A stretch of 34,074 nucleotides of DNA. Origin: an uncultured Acetatifactor sp. (GTDB lineage: Bacteria > Bacillota > Clostridia > Lachnospirales > Lachnospiraceae). Of this stretch, positions 25,587 to 33,267 are shown in pieces. The first letter of the stretch is position 1; every line of letters begins with the position of its first letter. The notes beneath the pieces were generated by a model, which did not search any database, was not told the origin of the DNA, and worked only from the letters and a program-made list of their open reading frames with translations. The stretch spans positions 1-34,074 of the forward strand of contig CAJUFI010000049.1 in NCBI GenBank assembly GCA_910585665.1, given 5' to 3'. The translations under genes and the position numbers were made by a program.

Positions 25587-25802
25587 ATGTCGAATATGAC
25601 CTATCTCGCAATATTGGAGCCTGGAGAAGACGGCAGCTACGGCATTTCCTTCCCAGATCTCCCAGGCTGTTTCAGCTATGGCGAAAACCTCACACGTTCC
25701 TTGGTTCCATGTCCAACATCATCCCCGCACGCAAGAATTCCAAAAAAACCCGGAGCCCTGGCTGTTCCAGGTACTCCGGGACTTTTGGAGACAATTCCTT
25801 AG
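25587..25802 (+). pseudogene. hicB: HicB antitoxin, truncated after about 35 residues
   Basis: The frame starts MSNMTYLAILEPGEDGSYGI and then SFPDLPGCFSYGENL, the typical HicB N-terminal half (FPDLPGCFS). After about 25691 the sequence leaves the family and ends at 25802. The dimerisation and DNA-binding C-terminal domain are missing. It follows hicA by 42 bases, the normal hicAB order. Confidence 0.85.
25742..25786 (-). terminator. Terminator of the gmd-fcl operon
   Basis: CCCGGAG (25749-25755) pairs with CTCCGGG (25774-25780), and inner arms CCTGG/CCAGG pair too. On the minus strand the stem is followed by seven T (25748-25742), so it best terminates fcl; on the plus strand ACTTTT gives weaker termination of the hicAB remnant. 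MITE copy C lies between the fcl stop and this hairpin. Confidence 0.8.
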
Positions 25803-25902
25803 GAATTGTCGGAAAATAACTGCTGCAATTGCTTCAGGCAAAAGCCCGGAAATACAATAAAAATTGCCATAAACTTGCAGCAGTTATTTGTAGACACTTC
25901 CT
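25802..25902 (+). mobile_element. 101-bp MITE, copy C
   Basis: Same length and orientation as copy B, flanked by TA at 25800-25801 and 25903-25904. It is inserted immediately after the fcl stop codon and before that gene's terminator. Just outside its left end, GACAATTCC (25790-25798) mirrors the element's own terminal repeat. Confidence 0.85.
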
Positions 25903-25904
25903 TA

Positions 25905-26849
25905 TTACCGCTCTGCCCGCACGGGGTTGTTCAGGAAGTCCTCGTAGGACAACCGGATTCCCTCCTCCAGCTCTGTGTGGTAAGTCCAGCCTAACGCCCT
26001 GGCCTTGGAGACGTCCAGGAGCTTCCTGGGGGTGCCGTTGGGCTTGCTTGTGTCCCAGCGGATCTCCCCGGTGTAGCCGATGACCTCTGCCACCAGCTCG
26101 GTCAGCTCCCTGACGGTCAGCTCCTTGCCTGTCCCGGCGTTCACGGTCTCGTTGCCGCTGTAATGGTTCATCAGGAACACGCACAGGTTGGCCAGATCGT
26201 CCACGTACAGAAATTCCCGCAAGGGCGAGCCGTCCCCCCAGCAGGTGACGTAAGGGAGCCCCTGCTCCTTTGCCTCATGGAACCGGCGGATCAGGGCCGG
26301 CAGCACATGGCTGTGGGTGGGATGGTAGTTGTCGTTAGGCCCGTATAAATTTGTCGGCATGACGGAGATATAGTCCGTCCCGTACTGGCGGTTCAGGTAC
26401 TCGCAGTATTTCAGGCCGGAAATCTTGGCCAGGGCGTAGGCCTCGTTGGTCTTCTCGAGCTCGCTGGTCAGCAGGCAGCTCTCCGGCATGGGCTGGGGGG
26501 CCATCCGGGGATAGATGCAGGAGGAGCCCAGGAACTCCAGCTTCTTGCAGCCGTTCTGCCAGGCGCTGTGGATGACGTTCATCTCCAGGGTCATGTTGAA
26601 CCACATGAAGTCCGCCAGGGCCTCCTGGTTGGCCACGATGCCCCCCACCTTGGCCGCCGCCAGGAATACGTACTCCGGACGCTCCGCGGCGAAGAAGTCC
26701 TCCACCTCTTGCTGACGGCACAGATCCAGCTCTTTATGGGTGTGCGTGATGATATTTTCATAGCCCTGGCGCCGCAGCTCCCGGAGGATGGCGGAGCCCA
26801 CCATGCCCCGGTGCCCGGCCACGTAGATTTTCGCGTTTTTTTCCATCAT
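25905..26849 (-). CDS. fcl: GDP-L-fucose synthase
   Basis: This 314-residue short-chain dehydrogenase/epimerase converts GDP-4-keto-6-deoxy-mannose to GDP-L-fucose with NADPH. The N-terminal GHRGMVGSAI is the dinucleotide loop, and the catalytic triad is GSSCIYP (Ser) and YALAK (Tyr, Lys). GNETVNAGTG and KPNGTPRKLLD are typical of the substrate domain. Length is normal. The start at 26849 is behind GAGGA. It is the second gene of an operon with gmd, 65 bases after its stop. Its product feeds fucose into capsule, exopolysaccharide or glycoprotein; no glycosyltransferase is seen nearby. Confidence 0.95.
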   Translation of the reverse strand: MMEKNAKIYVAGHRGMVGSAILRELRRQGYENIITHTHKELDLCRQQEVEDFFAAERPEYVFLAAAKVGGIVANQEALADFMWFNMTLEMNVIHSAWQNGCKKLEFLGSSCIYPRMAPQPMPESCLLTSELEKTNEAYALAKISGLKYCEYLNRQYGTDYISVMPTNLYGPNDNYHPTHSHVLPALIRRFHEAKEQGLPYVTCWGDGSPLREFLYVDDLANLCVFLMNHYSGNETVNAGTGKELTVRELTELVAEVIGYTGEIRWDTSKPNGTPRKLLDVSKARALGWTYHTELEEGIRLSYEDFLNNPVRAER

Positions 26850-26914
26850 TTTTCATGTCCTCGATTTCGGTTCTGTTTTGTACTCTGTCTTATTTTTCAT
26901 GCCTGCGCTGTGCA

Positions 26915-27988
26915 TCAGCCTTTCGCTTCCATCTGCTTTGTGGCCTCCAGCACGGCCCTCTCACGCCTGGCAAGAGCCCTGTCATGCTCCGCCATGATTT
27001 CTATCAGCCGCTCATAGCTGGTGGCCTGGGGATTCCAGCCCAGGACGGTCCTGGCCTTGGTGGGGTCGCCCAGCAGGTTGTCCACGTCCGTGGGGCGGAA
27101 CCACTGGGGGTTCACGCAGACCAGCAGCTTTCCTGTGGCGGCGTCGTAGCCTTTCTCCTCCAGGCCGCTGCCCTCCCAGCGAACGGAAAGCCCGTTGGCG
27201 GCAAAAGCCTTCTCCGTGAAATCCCGCACCGTGTGCTGGACGCCGGTGGCGATGACGAAATCCTCCGGCTTCTCCTGCTGCAGCATCAGCCACATGCACT
27301 CCACATAGTCCCTGGCATAGCCCCAGTCCCGCTTGGAGTCCAGGTTGCCCAGCTCCAGATGGTCCTGTATGCCCTCGGCGATACGGCCCGCCGCCCGGGT
27401 GATCTTGCGGGTGACGAAATTCTCCCCCCGGCGCTCGGATTCATGGTTGAACAGGATACCGTTGGCGGCGAACATGCCGTAGGCCTCCCTGTACTCCCTG
27501 ACGATCCAGAAGCCGTACTGCTTGGCCACCGCGTAAGGGCTGTAGGGATGGAAAGGCGTGGACTCGCTCTGGGGCACCTCCTCCACCTTGCCGTAGAGTT
27601 CGGAAGTGGAAGCCTGGTAGACCTTGGTCTTCTCTATCAGCCCAAGGATGCGCACCGCCTCCAGGATGCGCAGCACGCCGATGGCATCCACGTCCCCGGA
27701 GTACTCCGGCACGTCAAAGGATACCTGCACATGGCTCTGGGCCGCCAGGTTGTAGATTTCGTCCGGTCGGACAATATTGATGATGCGAATCAGGGAAGAG
27801 GAGTCCGACAGATCCCCCTCGTGCAGGGTAAGGTTCTCCGCTCCCATCAGATGCTCGATGCGGGCCGTGTTAGGCAGCGAAGCCCGGCGGATGATGCCAT
27901 GTACCTCATAGCCCTTCTCGAGCAGAAGCTCCGCCAGATAAGAGCCGTCCTGTCCTGTAATTCCGGTAATCAACGCTACTTTGTTCAT
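26915..27988 (-). CDS. gmd: GDP-mannose 4,6-dehydratase
   Basis: This 357-residue SDR-family enzyme makes GDP-4-keto-6-deoxy-D-mannose. Visible motifs are ITGITGQDGSYLAE (NADP loop), AAQSHVQVSF, TSELYGKV with the active-site Thr/Ser, YAVAKQYG (Tyr-x3-Lys) and NHESERRGENFVTRKI, a Gmd signature. The start at 27988 has GGAG eight bases upstream; an open frame extending to 28255 runs through tandem repeats and is not supported. It pairs with fcl downstream. Confidence 0.95.
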   Translation of the reverse strand: MNKVALITGITGQDGSYLAELLLEKGYEVHGIIRRASLPNTARIEHLMGAENLTLHEGDLSDSSSLIRIINIVRPDEIYNLAAQSHVQVSFDVPEYSGDVDAIGVLRILEAVRILGLIEKTKVYQASTSELYGKVEEVPQSESTPFHPYSPYAVAKQYGFWIVREYREAYGMFAANGILFNHESERRGENFVTRKITRAAGRIAEGIQDHLELGNLDSKRDWGYARDYVECMWLMLQQEKPEDFVIATGVQHTVRDFTEKAFAANGLSVRWEGSGLEEKGYDAATGKLLVCVNPQWFRPTDVDNLLGDPTKARTVLGWNPQATSYERLIEIMAEHDRALARRERAVLEATKQMEAKG

Positions 27989-28149
27989 TCTTTTCGCTCC
28001 TTCTTTGCTGTATTCCAGCGACAGTCCCATGCCTTGTCCGAACCGTCGCCCCTTCTGTGCCCCGAGGTCTTCCGGGCATGCCCCTGCAATGCCTGCAGCC
28101 TGACCTGCCTTCTGCCCACCGGCGGCCTCTTCGCCTGTAGGCCTGGCAG

Positions 28150-28262
28150 AACGGCATTGGCAATCCCTCACGCAGACCCGCCGGAACGGCATTGACAATC
28201 CCTCACGCAGGCCCGCCGGAACGGCATGAACAGCCCGCTTGCGCATCCAGGCCAAACGGCAT
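28150..28262. repeat. 35-bp tandem repeat upstream of gmd
   Basis: AACGGCAT recurs at 28150, 28185, 28220 and 28255, exactly 35 bases apart. The first two full units differ at only a few positions, while the last two have diverged. It lies in the long gap between gmd and the divergent AraC gene and would be in the gmd leader. No CRISPR-like spacers are present. Confidence 0.8.
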
Positions 28263-28340
28263 GCTTCCTCTTCTCAGGGTTCTTATACAGTATTGTAGGA
28301 AATCTGGAAACCATTTACAATTCAGGATATTGCGGCAACC

Positions 28341-28369
28341 TTGTACAATCTTGACTTTTGTGCTATACT
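28341..28369 (+). promoter_or_regulatory. Promoter of the AraC-type regulator
   Basis: TTGTAC (28341-28346), 17-bp spacer, extended -10 TG-C-TATACT (28364-28369), 45 bases before the start codon at 28414. Confidence 0.55.
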
Positions 28370-28413
28370 ATCCCTGTCCGGAGCCAGAAATAAGACAACA
28401 CAGGAGGCACCCC

Positions 28414-29274
28414 ATGGAATCCCTCTTTCAAGGCACTTCAGTGAAATCCAACCGCGTCATATACACCCCCTCCTCCTTCGCCAAGGCCAACCTGCTGCAC
28501 CTGCAGGAGGCGGGGGAGCTTCAGGCTCTGCAGCCCCATACCAGCAGCCGCTCGGGCCTGCGCTCCTTCCTGTTCTTCCTGGTCACTGAAGGTGCCGGAA
28601 CCCTGGACTATGACGGCCTGCGCCACAGCCTCTCCGCCGGGGACTGCGCCTTCATCGACTGCCGGAAGTCCTACGCCCAGAGCTCATCTGAAGACAACTT
28701 GTGGTCTTTGAGATGGATCCATTTCTACGGTTCCAGTATGAGCGGAATCTATGAAAAATATGTGGAGCGCGGCGGCCGCCCCGTCTTCAGGGCGGAGCGC
28801 GGCGACCCTTTCCTGGGGCTGCTCACCGAACTGCTGGCCATAGCGGGCTCCGAGGACTACATCCGCGACATGCGCATCAACGAAAAAATCACCTGCCTCC
28901 TGACCGCCATCATGGAAAAAAGCTGGCATCCGGAAAGGACCTCCCCCGCCCGGTCCAAAAAGCAGTCCCTCCAGCAGGTGAAAGCATACCTGGAGGAGCA
29001 CTATCGGGAGCAGATCACCCTGGATATGGTGGCAGGCCAGTTCTACCTGAACAAATTCTACCTGGCCCGCAGCTTCAAGGAACAGTTCGGCACCACCGTG
29101 CTGGGCTACCTGAACCAGATCCGCATCACCCACGCCAAACAGCTGCTGCGATTCTCCGGCCTCACCGCGGAGACGATCGGCCGGGAGGTTGGCATCCCCG
29201 AACCCGGGTACTTCAGCCGTGTCTTCAAGAAGGTGGAAGGCGTCTCCCCGGGAGAGTACAGACGGATGTGGTGA
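28414..29274 (+). CDS. AraC-family regulator with cupin-like sensor domain
   Basis: This 286-residue protein has an N-terminal cupin-type AraC-binding domain (SFLFFLVTEGAGTLDYDG; LSAGDCAFIDCRKSY) and C-terminal double helix-turn-helix. The latter reads TLDMVAGQFYLNKFYLARSF and then GREVGIPEPGYFSRVFKKVEG with VSPGEYRRMW. This is the classic sugar-responsive AraC/XylS layout. AGGAGG sits six bases before the ATG at 28414, and the longer frame from 28192 is rejected. It is divergent from gmd-fcl and may control them, which is inference from position. Its stop is only four bases from the convergent small gene. Confidence 0.92.
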   Translation: MESLFQGTSVKSNRVIYTPSSFAKANLLHLQEAGELQALQPHTSSRSGLRSFLFFLVTEGAGTLDYDGLRHSLSAGDCAFIDCRKSYAQSSSEDNLWSLRWIHFYGSSMSGIYEKYVERGGRPVFRAERGDPFLGLLTELLAIAGSEDYIRDMRINEKITCLLTAIMEKSWHPERTSPARSKKQSLQQVKAYLEEHYREQITLDMVAGQFYLNKFYLARSFKEQFGTTVLGYLNQIRITHAKQLLRFSGLTAETIGREVGIPEPGYFSRVFKKVEGVSPGEYRRMW

Positions 29275-29278
29275 CCCG

Positions 29279-29629
29279 CTACCCCCGCAGCTCTTTATAT
29301 AAAGTCAGGTCCACGGTCCCGTCCGCCACGGTCACCTCCGCCTTGTCCACCATCATGCCCACCAGCATCAGCTCGCTGGTCTGCCCGTGGTTCCCGGCTC
29401 CGGCCAGTTCCCAATAGATGTCCTCGATGCCGTCATTCCGCTGCTCCCGCAGCTTATCCAGCTCCCTCAGCTTTTCCTCGCAGCCGGGGCGGTAATCGGC
29501 GTGGAAGACGATCTTCCCTTTCGTCCCCGCCCTTTCGATGCTGGAGCTGATATGCTCGGCTCCAATCCCCAGAAAATACATCGTCAGCTCCGCTATGATC
29601 CTCACCAGTTTCCTTTGTTCTTCAAGCAT
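29279..29629 (-). CDS. Small protein translationally coupled to DUF1576 gene
   Basis: This 116-residue soluble protein has no family I can name. It begins EEQRKLVRIIAELTMYFLG, continues with SSIERAGTKGKIVFHADY, and ends VDLTLYKELRG. Predicted secondary structure looks like a helical N-terminus and mixed alpha/beta C-terminus. The start ATG overlaps the end of the DUF1576 gene by eight bases (ATGCTTGA), so the two are co-translated and probably work together. Confidence 0.75.
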   Translation of the reverse strand: MLEEQRKLVRIIAELTMYFLGIGAEHISSSIERAGTKGKIVFHADYRPGCEEKLRELDKLREQRNDGIEDIYWELAGAGNHGQTSELMLVGMMVDKAEVTVADGTVDLTLYKELRG

Positions 29630-30926
29630 CCGTGTCTCTCCTTTTCCTTCGCCCGTATTCCATCAGGAAGCTCTCTATGGCAGGCACCATGATGATGGCC
29701 ACCCACCCTGCGCTGAATCCGTTGTTGTACAGGTTCAGCCCCCCGTACATCTGGGACGTGCACATGACGATGGCCGTATGGAGCATCCCGGCCACGATAC
29801 CCGCTATCACGCCGAACCGCCCGGCAATGGGCGCGAGGCCCACCGCAAAGGCCGCCGCCAGCTGCACCCCGGGAGTGGTGGGCTCGAACCGGTTCAGGAG
29901 CGTGGACAGATACACCCCCGCCAGCACCGGCGCGTAATTGCGCACATGGGCCCCGAAAGCCGAGAATCCAAATGCCGTCAGGATTGCGCCCACCACCGGC
30001 CCGGAGAAATCCCCGCCGATCAGGCAGATATAAGCGGCGCACAGAGCGCCCACCAGCGCCATGTTCATCAGCGTGTTCCCCGGCCCCTCCATCAGAACGA
30101 AATCCGCCACGGCCCGCCCCGGGTGCTTCCATACTTTCAAAAGGCCCTCAGCCCTGCCCCCGCACAGATACAGCCCATACAGAAAAGTCAGCGCGAAATA
30201 GCCGAACAGACCCACCACAATCCACAGCGGCCTGCCCTCCCGCCAGATCAGCACGGATTCGCTCTCTATGCCGAAGGACTTCAGCACACAGACCACCACG
30301 AACGCCAGGATGCCCGCGGAGAACCCCACGTTGAACAGATTGTATCCCATGTGCATGGAGGCTGTATGTACCGAGAGGGCCGGGAGGATGAACCCAATCA
30401 ATATCCCCACCGCTATGGCCACCAGAAGATTCATCTTCCTGCCATAAGGCAGCTCGAAGACCAGCTCCGTCACCAGAGGCGCCAGACTGGTCCCGAAAAA
30501 CCCCGTATAGATATAGCGGCTGAGCCTGGAGCCGTGCACCAGCGCATAGGCGGAGGTGCCGACCAGGATCGGCAGGATGTTCACCGGGTTCTTTCCCCAG
30601 AGGGCATATCCCACATTGATGAACACTGCCGCCATGGTCAGCCCGGTGAACTTGACTTTTTCCCGGCACAGCAGCCACAGCCCCATGCCCATCACCAGCA
30701 CGGCGTTCAGGAAAGCGGAGGCATATCCCGCCAGCCCGAAATAGTCCGTAATCAGGGCGTCCCGGGAGATCACGATGACCCAGAGCCCTTTCACGGCATC
30801 CGCCAGGCTCGCCCTCTCCCGGACCATGCCTGCCGCCCCCGCCGCCAACAACAATGCCATGGAACAGAAGCTGAACACCTTCAGCTCCCTTCCCTGCAGC
30901 CTCTCCCTGACCGTTCTGCCCCCCAT
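29622..30926 (-). CDS. DUF1576 family multi-pass membrane protein
   Basis: This 434-residue protein has about ten or eleven transmembrane segments. Two halves show the same signature, MHMGYNLFNVGFSAGI (middle) and MYGGLNLYNNGFSAGW (C-terminus), which suggests an internal duplication as in transporters. The family (DUF1576) is uncharacterised and restricted mainly to Firmicutes. The start at 30926 has GGAGG five bases upstream. It heads a two-gene unit with the overlapping 116-residue protein. Transport is likely from topology; the substrate is unknown. Confidence 0.85.
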   Translation of the reverse strand: MGGRTVRERLQGRELKVFSFCSMALLLAAGAAGMVRERASLADAVKGLWVIVISRDALITDYFGLAGYASAFLNAVLVMGMGLWLLCREKVKFTGLTMAAVFINVGYALWGKNPVNILPILVGTSAYALVHGSRLSRYIYTGFFGTSLAPLVTELVFELPYGRKMNLLVAIAVGILIGFILPALSVHTASMHMGYNLFNVGFSAGILAFVVVCVLKSFGIESESVLIWREGRPLWIVVGLFGYFALTFLYGLYLCGGRAEGLLKVWKHPGRAVADFVLMEGPGNTLMNMALVGALCAAYICLIGGDFSGPVVGAILTAFGFSAFGAHVRNYAPVLAGVYLSTLLNRFEPTTPGVQLAAAFAVGLAPIAGRFGVIAGIVAGMLHTAIVMCTSQMYGGLNLYNNGFSAGWVAIIMVPAIESFLMEYGRRKRRDTDA

Positions 30927-31110
30927 CCATACCTCCGTTCTGCGCTGCCACGGTTTCCGCGCTTTTTCCTCTTCCCCTCAGTCTAAAAAAGCCAATGAAC
31001 ATGACTCCATGCACACTGGCTTATAATCCCCGTTCCAAATGTTCCCTGCGCCGGCAGCCTTTCCGGGGACAGTTCCCCGGCCTTTCCGGTCCGCCGCCCC
31101 GCACGGATTC

Positions 31111-31818
31111 TCAGCCCCGCAGCTTCCTGACCGCCTTCTCCGCGATCAGGCACTCTCCATGCTCCTCCAGCTGCGCCGCCTGGGATTCCTCCGCGGCATA
31201 CAGCCCCGCGAATTCCAGCGCCTGCACGCAGGCCCTGCTGTAGCGCTCATAGGAGGCCCGCCCCTTGAGCAGATAGAGGAAATACAGGCCGTCCATCTGG
31301 TACAGGCGGCTCTCCACCTGCAGATTCGAGGGCAGCAAGGCCACATACTCCATAATCCTGCCGATGTCCGAGAAGACGAACACGGCGAATCCAGGGCGCA
31401 CCGCCTCCTGCTCTCCGGCAGGCTTCCCCTCCGCACCGCCGGCCGGTGCCTGGCTTTTCTGTGCCGCCGCTTCCGCCGCAATGGCGTTGCCGTTCATCTT
31501 CTCCCTGGTCCTCTGTAGAATTTTCTTTATCTCCCTCAGACATTCTATGAACTGGTCGCTCTCCTTCATCTCAGGATCCCTGTCCGAAAAGGTCAGAATC
31601 AATCCCTGGTCAGGCAGCATCATAATCTGCAGGTCGAAAGCGAACTTCGGCGGCTTATAGCCAACCTCCTCCTCGGCCTGCTCTATAATCTCCTGCACCA
31701 CTTCCCTGGCCTTTTCGCTGCGCAGGACGAAGTCTTTATAATCAATCTCATATTCTTCCAATTCCTCATTGGACAGAAAACATTTTACTGTCTTGTCATC
31801 TACTCGCTCTATTCTCAT
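31111..31818 (-). CDS. mecA: MecA adaptor of the Clp protease
   Basis: This 235-residue protein follows the MecA/NegA family. The N-terminal domain MRIERVDDKTVKCFLSNEEL binds substrates, and the C-terminal domain (GFAVFVFSDIGRIMEYVALL, RLYQMDGLYFLYLL) binds ClpC. A low-complexity Ala/Gln/Gly linker (residues about 112-140) joins them. The start at 31818 has GAGGA seven bases upstream, and a promoter lies at 31863-31891. It delivers proteins to ClpCP; in Bacillus this includes ComK, but here targets are unknown. It stands alone next to the end of the conjugative element. Confidence 0.9.
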   Translation of the reverse strand: MRIERVDDKTVKCFLSNEELEEYEIDYKDFVLRSEKAREVVQEIIEQAEEEVGYKPPKFAFDLQIMMLPDQGLILTFSDRDPEMKESDQFIECLREIKKILQRTREKMNGNAIAAEAAAQKSQAPAGGAEGKPAGEQEAVRPGFAVFVFSDIGRIMEYVALLPSNLQVESRLYQMDGLYFLYLLKGRASYERYSRACVQALEFAGLYAAEESQAAQLEEHGECLIAEKAVRKLRG

Positions 31819-31862
31819 ATCATTATCCTCATAAAAATGTATCTGCCATCTGTCACATTTCT

Positions 31863-31891
31863 ATGATACCATGATATTCTGAATTTTTCAA
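31863..31891 (-). promoter_or_regulatory. Promoter of mecA
   Basis: On the minus strand TTGAAA (31886-31891), 17-bp spacer, and extended -10 TGG-TATCAT (31863-31868). The start codon lies 45 bases further. Confidence 0.7.
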
Positions 31892-32000
31892 TTGTAGAAT
31901 TCAACACAAAAGAATCTTCTCTATGATTCTATTGCGTTATTCTTTCATACTTTCTAATATTTTATACATTTTATGTTAAAATGGTTGATTATCTCAAAAA

Positions 32001-32139
32001 AGCCTTGATTTACGGGCATACAAGCAGGATTTCAAGCTGAATTTACTACCAATTTACTACTTTTGAGGGAAAGAGCCTTGATATGCCGCCCGGAACCCTG
32101 CCAGCCCAGCCACCAGCACACAGCATTGAGAAAGAATAA
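32001..32139. other. Probable chromosome/ICE end region
   Basis: Between mecA and the element genes lie a 10-bp direct repeat AATTTACTAC (32040-32049 and 32051-32060) and a 9-bp repeat AGCCTTGAT (32001-32009, 32074-32082). Short direct repeats near an element end are typical of integrase arm sites in Tn916-like elements. The exact attachment site cannot be fixed without an empty-site comparison. Confidence 0.4.
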
Positions 32140-32163
32140 ATGAAAACTGAATACGACGCATAC

Positions 32164-32212
32164 GCGGCGTTTCTCTATCCCAACACGGGAGAACAGGAAC
32201 GCCGCTTTTTTT
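32164..32212 (+). terminator. Intrinsic terminator in the element end
   Basis: GCGGCGTT (32164-32171) pairs with AACGCCGC (32198-32205), an inner TCTC/GAGA pair extends it, and seven T follow. It overlaps the first codons of an 80-codon open frame (32140-32382) that therefore looks non-coding or leader-like. Confidence 0.75.
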
Positions 32213-32360
32213 ATGCCCTCATGTTACGCAGTAGGGGCAAAAAGAGCCTTGCTATATGCGGCTTTGCGGGCGCACTTTTGCCGGGGACAGGGATTTATAC
32301 CTTTATCCCCGAAAATGCCGTTCTATTGCGTAACATTCCAATATCTGCACCAATGAGAAT

Positions 32361-32405
32361 CCGGGGTGCAGTGGCTATATGATAGCTGCCGCGTCCCGGT
32401 TTTTT
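32361..32405 (+). terminator. Second intrinsic terminator in the element end
   Basis: CCGGG (32361-32365) pairs with CCCGG (32395-32399), with an inner GCTA/TAGC pair, and six T follow. It ends one base before the cargo gene stop, so it points convergently at that gene. Another hairpin CGGGGA/TCCCCG lies at 32282-32311. The series resembles an attenuation leader. Confidence 0.65.
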
Positions 32406-33188
32406 CTAATTGTAGAGACTATTATATCTTACCAAATGTTCTAATTGTTCTTTTATTTCACTACATATTTGTTCATTTTCCAAATCATCAATATCCACAC
32501 GTATTTTGAACTCATAATCACCAGTATTTTCTATATCCTTAATAATACCCCCTTGAACTACCATAGTTTTCTTAATCATTTCTTGTTTATAATCAGTATA
32601 CATAAAATCGAAATACTCTGTACACTCTATCCCACAAAAAAAACCTTGCTTTATTATTATCTCTTGGATTTTATCTACCCATTGTGTGACTGGTTTTGGT
32701 TCTAATGTGCTATACATTTCAAAACTATTCGTTTCAAAGTCATATGTAGAAAAGTCTTTTTCCAAATATCCCCCTAAAAGAATATACCCTTTTCCTAAAT
32801 AATCATATTGTTCATCATAAACAGCGATAATAAGCACTACATCACCAAACACATTCCCATACTTTATATCTCCACCAACATTTTTAATAACATATTTCAT
32901 TTTATCCTCATCAGCTTCTATATCTAAAATAAAAGCGGGTTGTTTTTCTAAATCTTCTATCCGTTGTTCGTTCAAAGATATATCATTTGCAACCATTGCA
33001 ACTTTAACACTAACGATTGACACTATAACTCCTGCAATAGAAAGAGCTAACATCATAACTGTTTCAAAGTAAATTTTCTTTCTCTCTAAAAAAGTTTGAA
33101 ATTTACTTTTGGTATCAGCTTTTACTTCAAGTAGCTTTGTGTTTTCGTTATATATCAAATATTTACTTTTTTTCTTTCTTGTTTTCAT
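32406..33188 (-). CDS. AT-rich single-transmembrane protein, ICE cargo
   Basis: This 260-residue protein has a basic N-terminus (MKTRKKKSKYL), a juxtamembrane helix, one transmembrane segment (MMLALSIAGVIVSIVSVKVAM, residues about 44-64) and a C-terminal soluble domain rich in Asp, Glu, Tyr and Ile. No catalytic motif is visible. It is clearly more AT-rich than the relaxase and the chromosome on each side, a sign of separate acquisition. AGGTG precedes the start. Position between the relaxase and the element end fits a variable cargo site; an exclusion or defence role is possible but only guessed. Confidence 0.75.
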   Translation of the reverse strand: MKTRKKKSKYLIYNENTKLLEVKADTKSKFQTFLERKKIYFETVMMLALSIAGVIVSIVSVKVAMVANDISLNEQRIEDLEKQPAFILDIEADEDKMKYVIKNVGGDIKYGNVFGDVVLIIAVYDEQYDYLGKGYILLGGYLEKDFSTYDFETNSFEMYSTLEPKPVTQWVDKIQEIIIKQGFFCGIECTEYFDFMYTDYKQEMIKKTMVVQGGIIKDIENTGDYEFKIRVDIDDLENEQICSEIKEQLEHLVRYNSLYN

Positions 33189-33267
33189 GCTTACACCTGC
33201 TTTCTAAATCTAAGGACATATTCATTTTATCATAATTTTCTTGTTTTTTCCACGATATAGCACTTTA

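Noticed and set aside
26855..28195. 446-codon plus-strand frame opposite gmd
   Set aside because: Antisense of a firmly identified gene; no start signals.
28150..28262. CRISPR array
   Set aside because: The repeats are contiguous with no spacers and no cas genes nearby.
29538..30986. 482-codon plus-strand frame opposite DUF1576
   Set aside because: His/Pro/Gln-rich shadow frame; the minus strand encodes a good membrane protein with a ribosome binding site.
31075..31092. Hairpin CCGGGGA/TCCCCGG after mecA as terminator
   Set aside because: The stem is perfect but no T-run follows on the mecA strand; termination by it is unsupported.
32140..32382. 80-codon plus-strand frame in the element end
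   Set aside because: It contains two strong hairpins, one with a T-run, and no recognisable protein features. A leader function is more likely than a protein.
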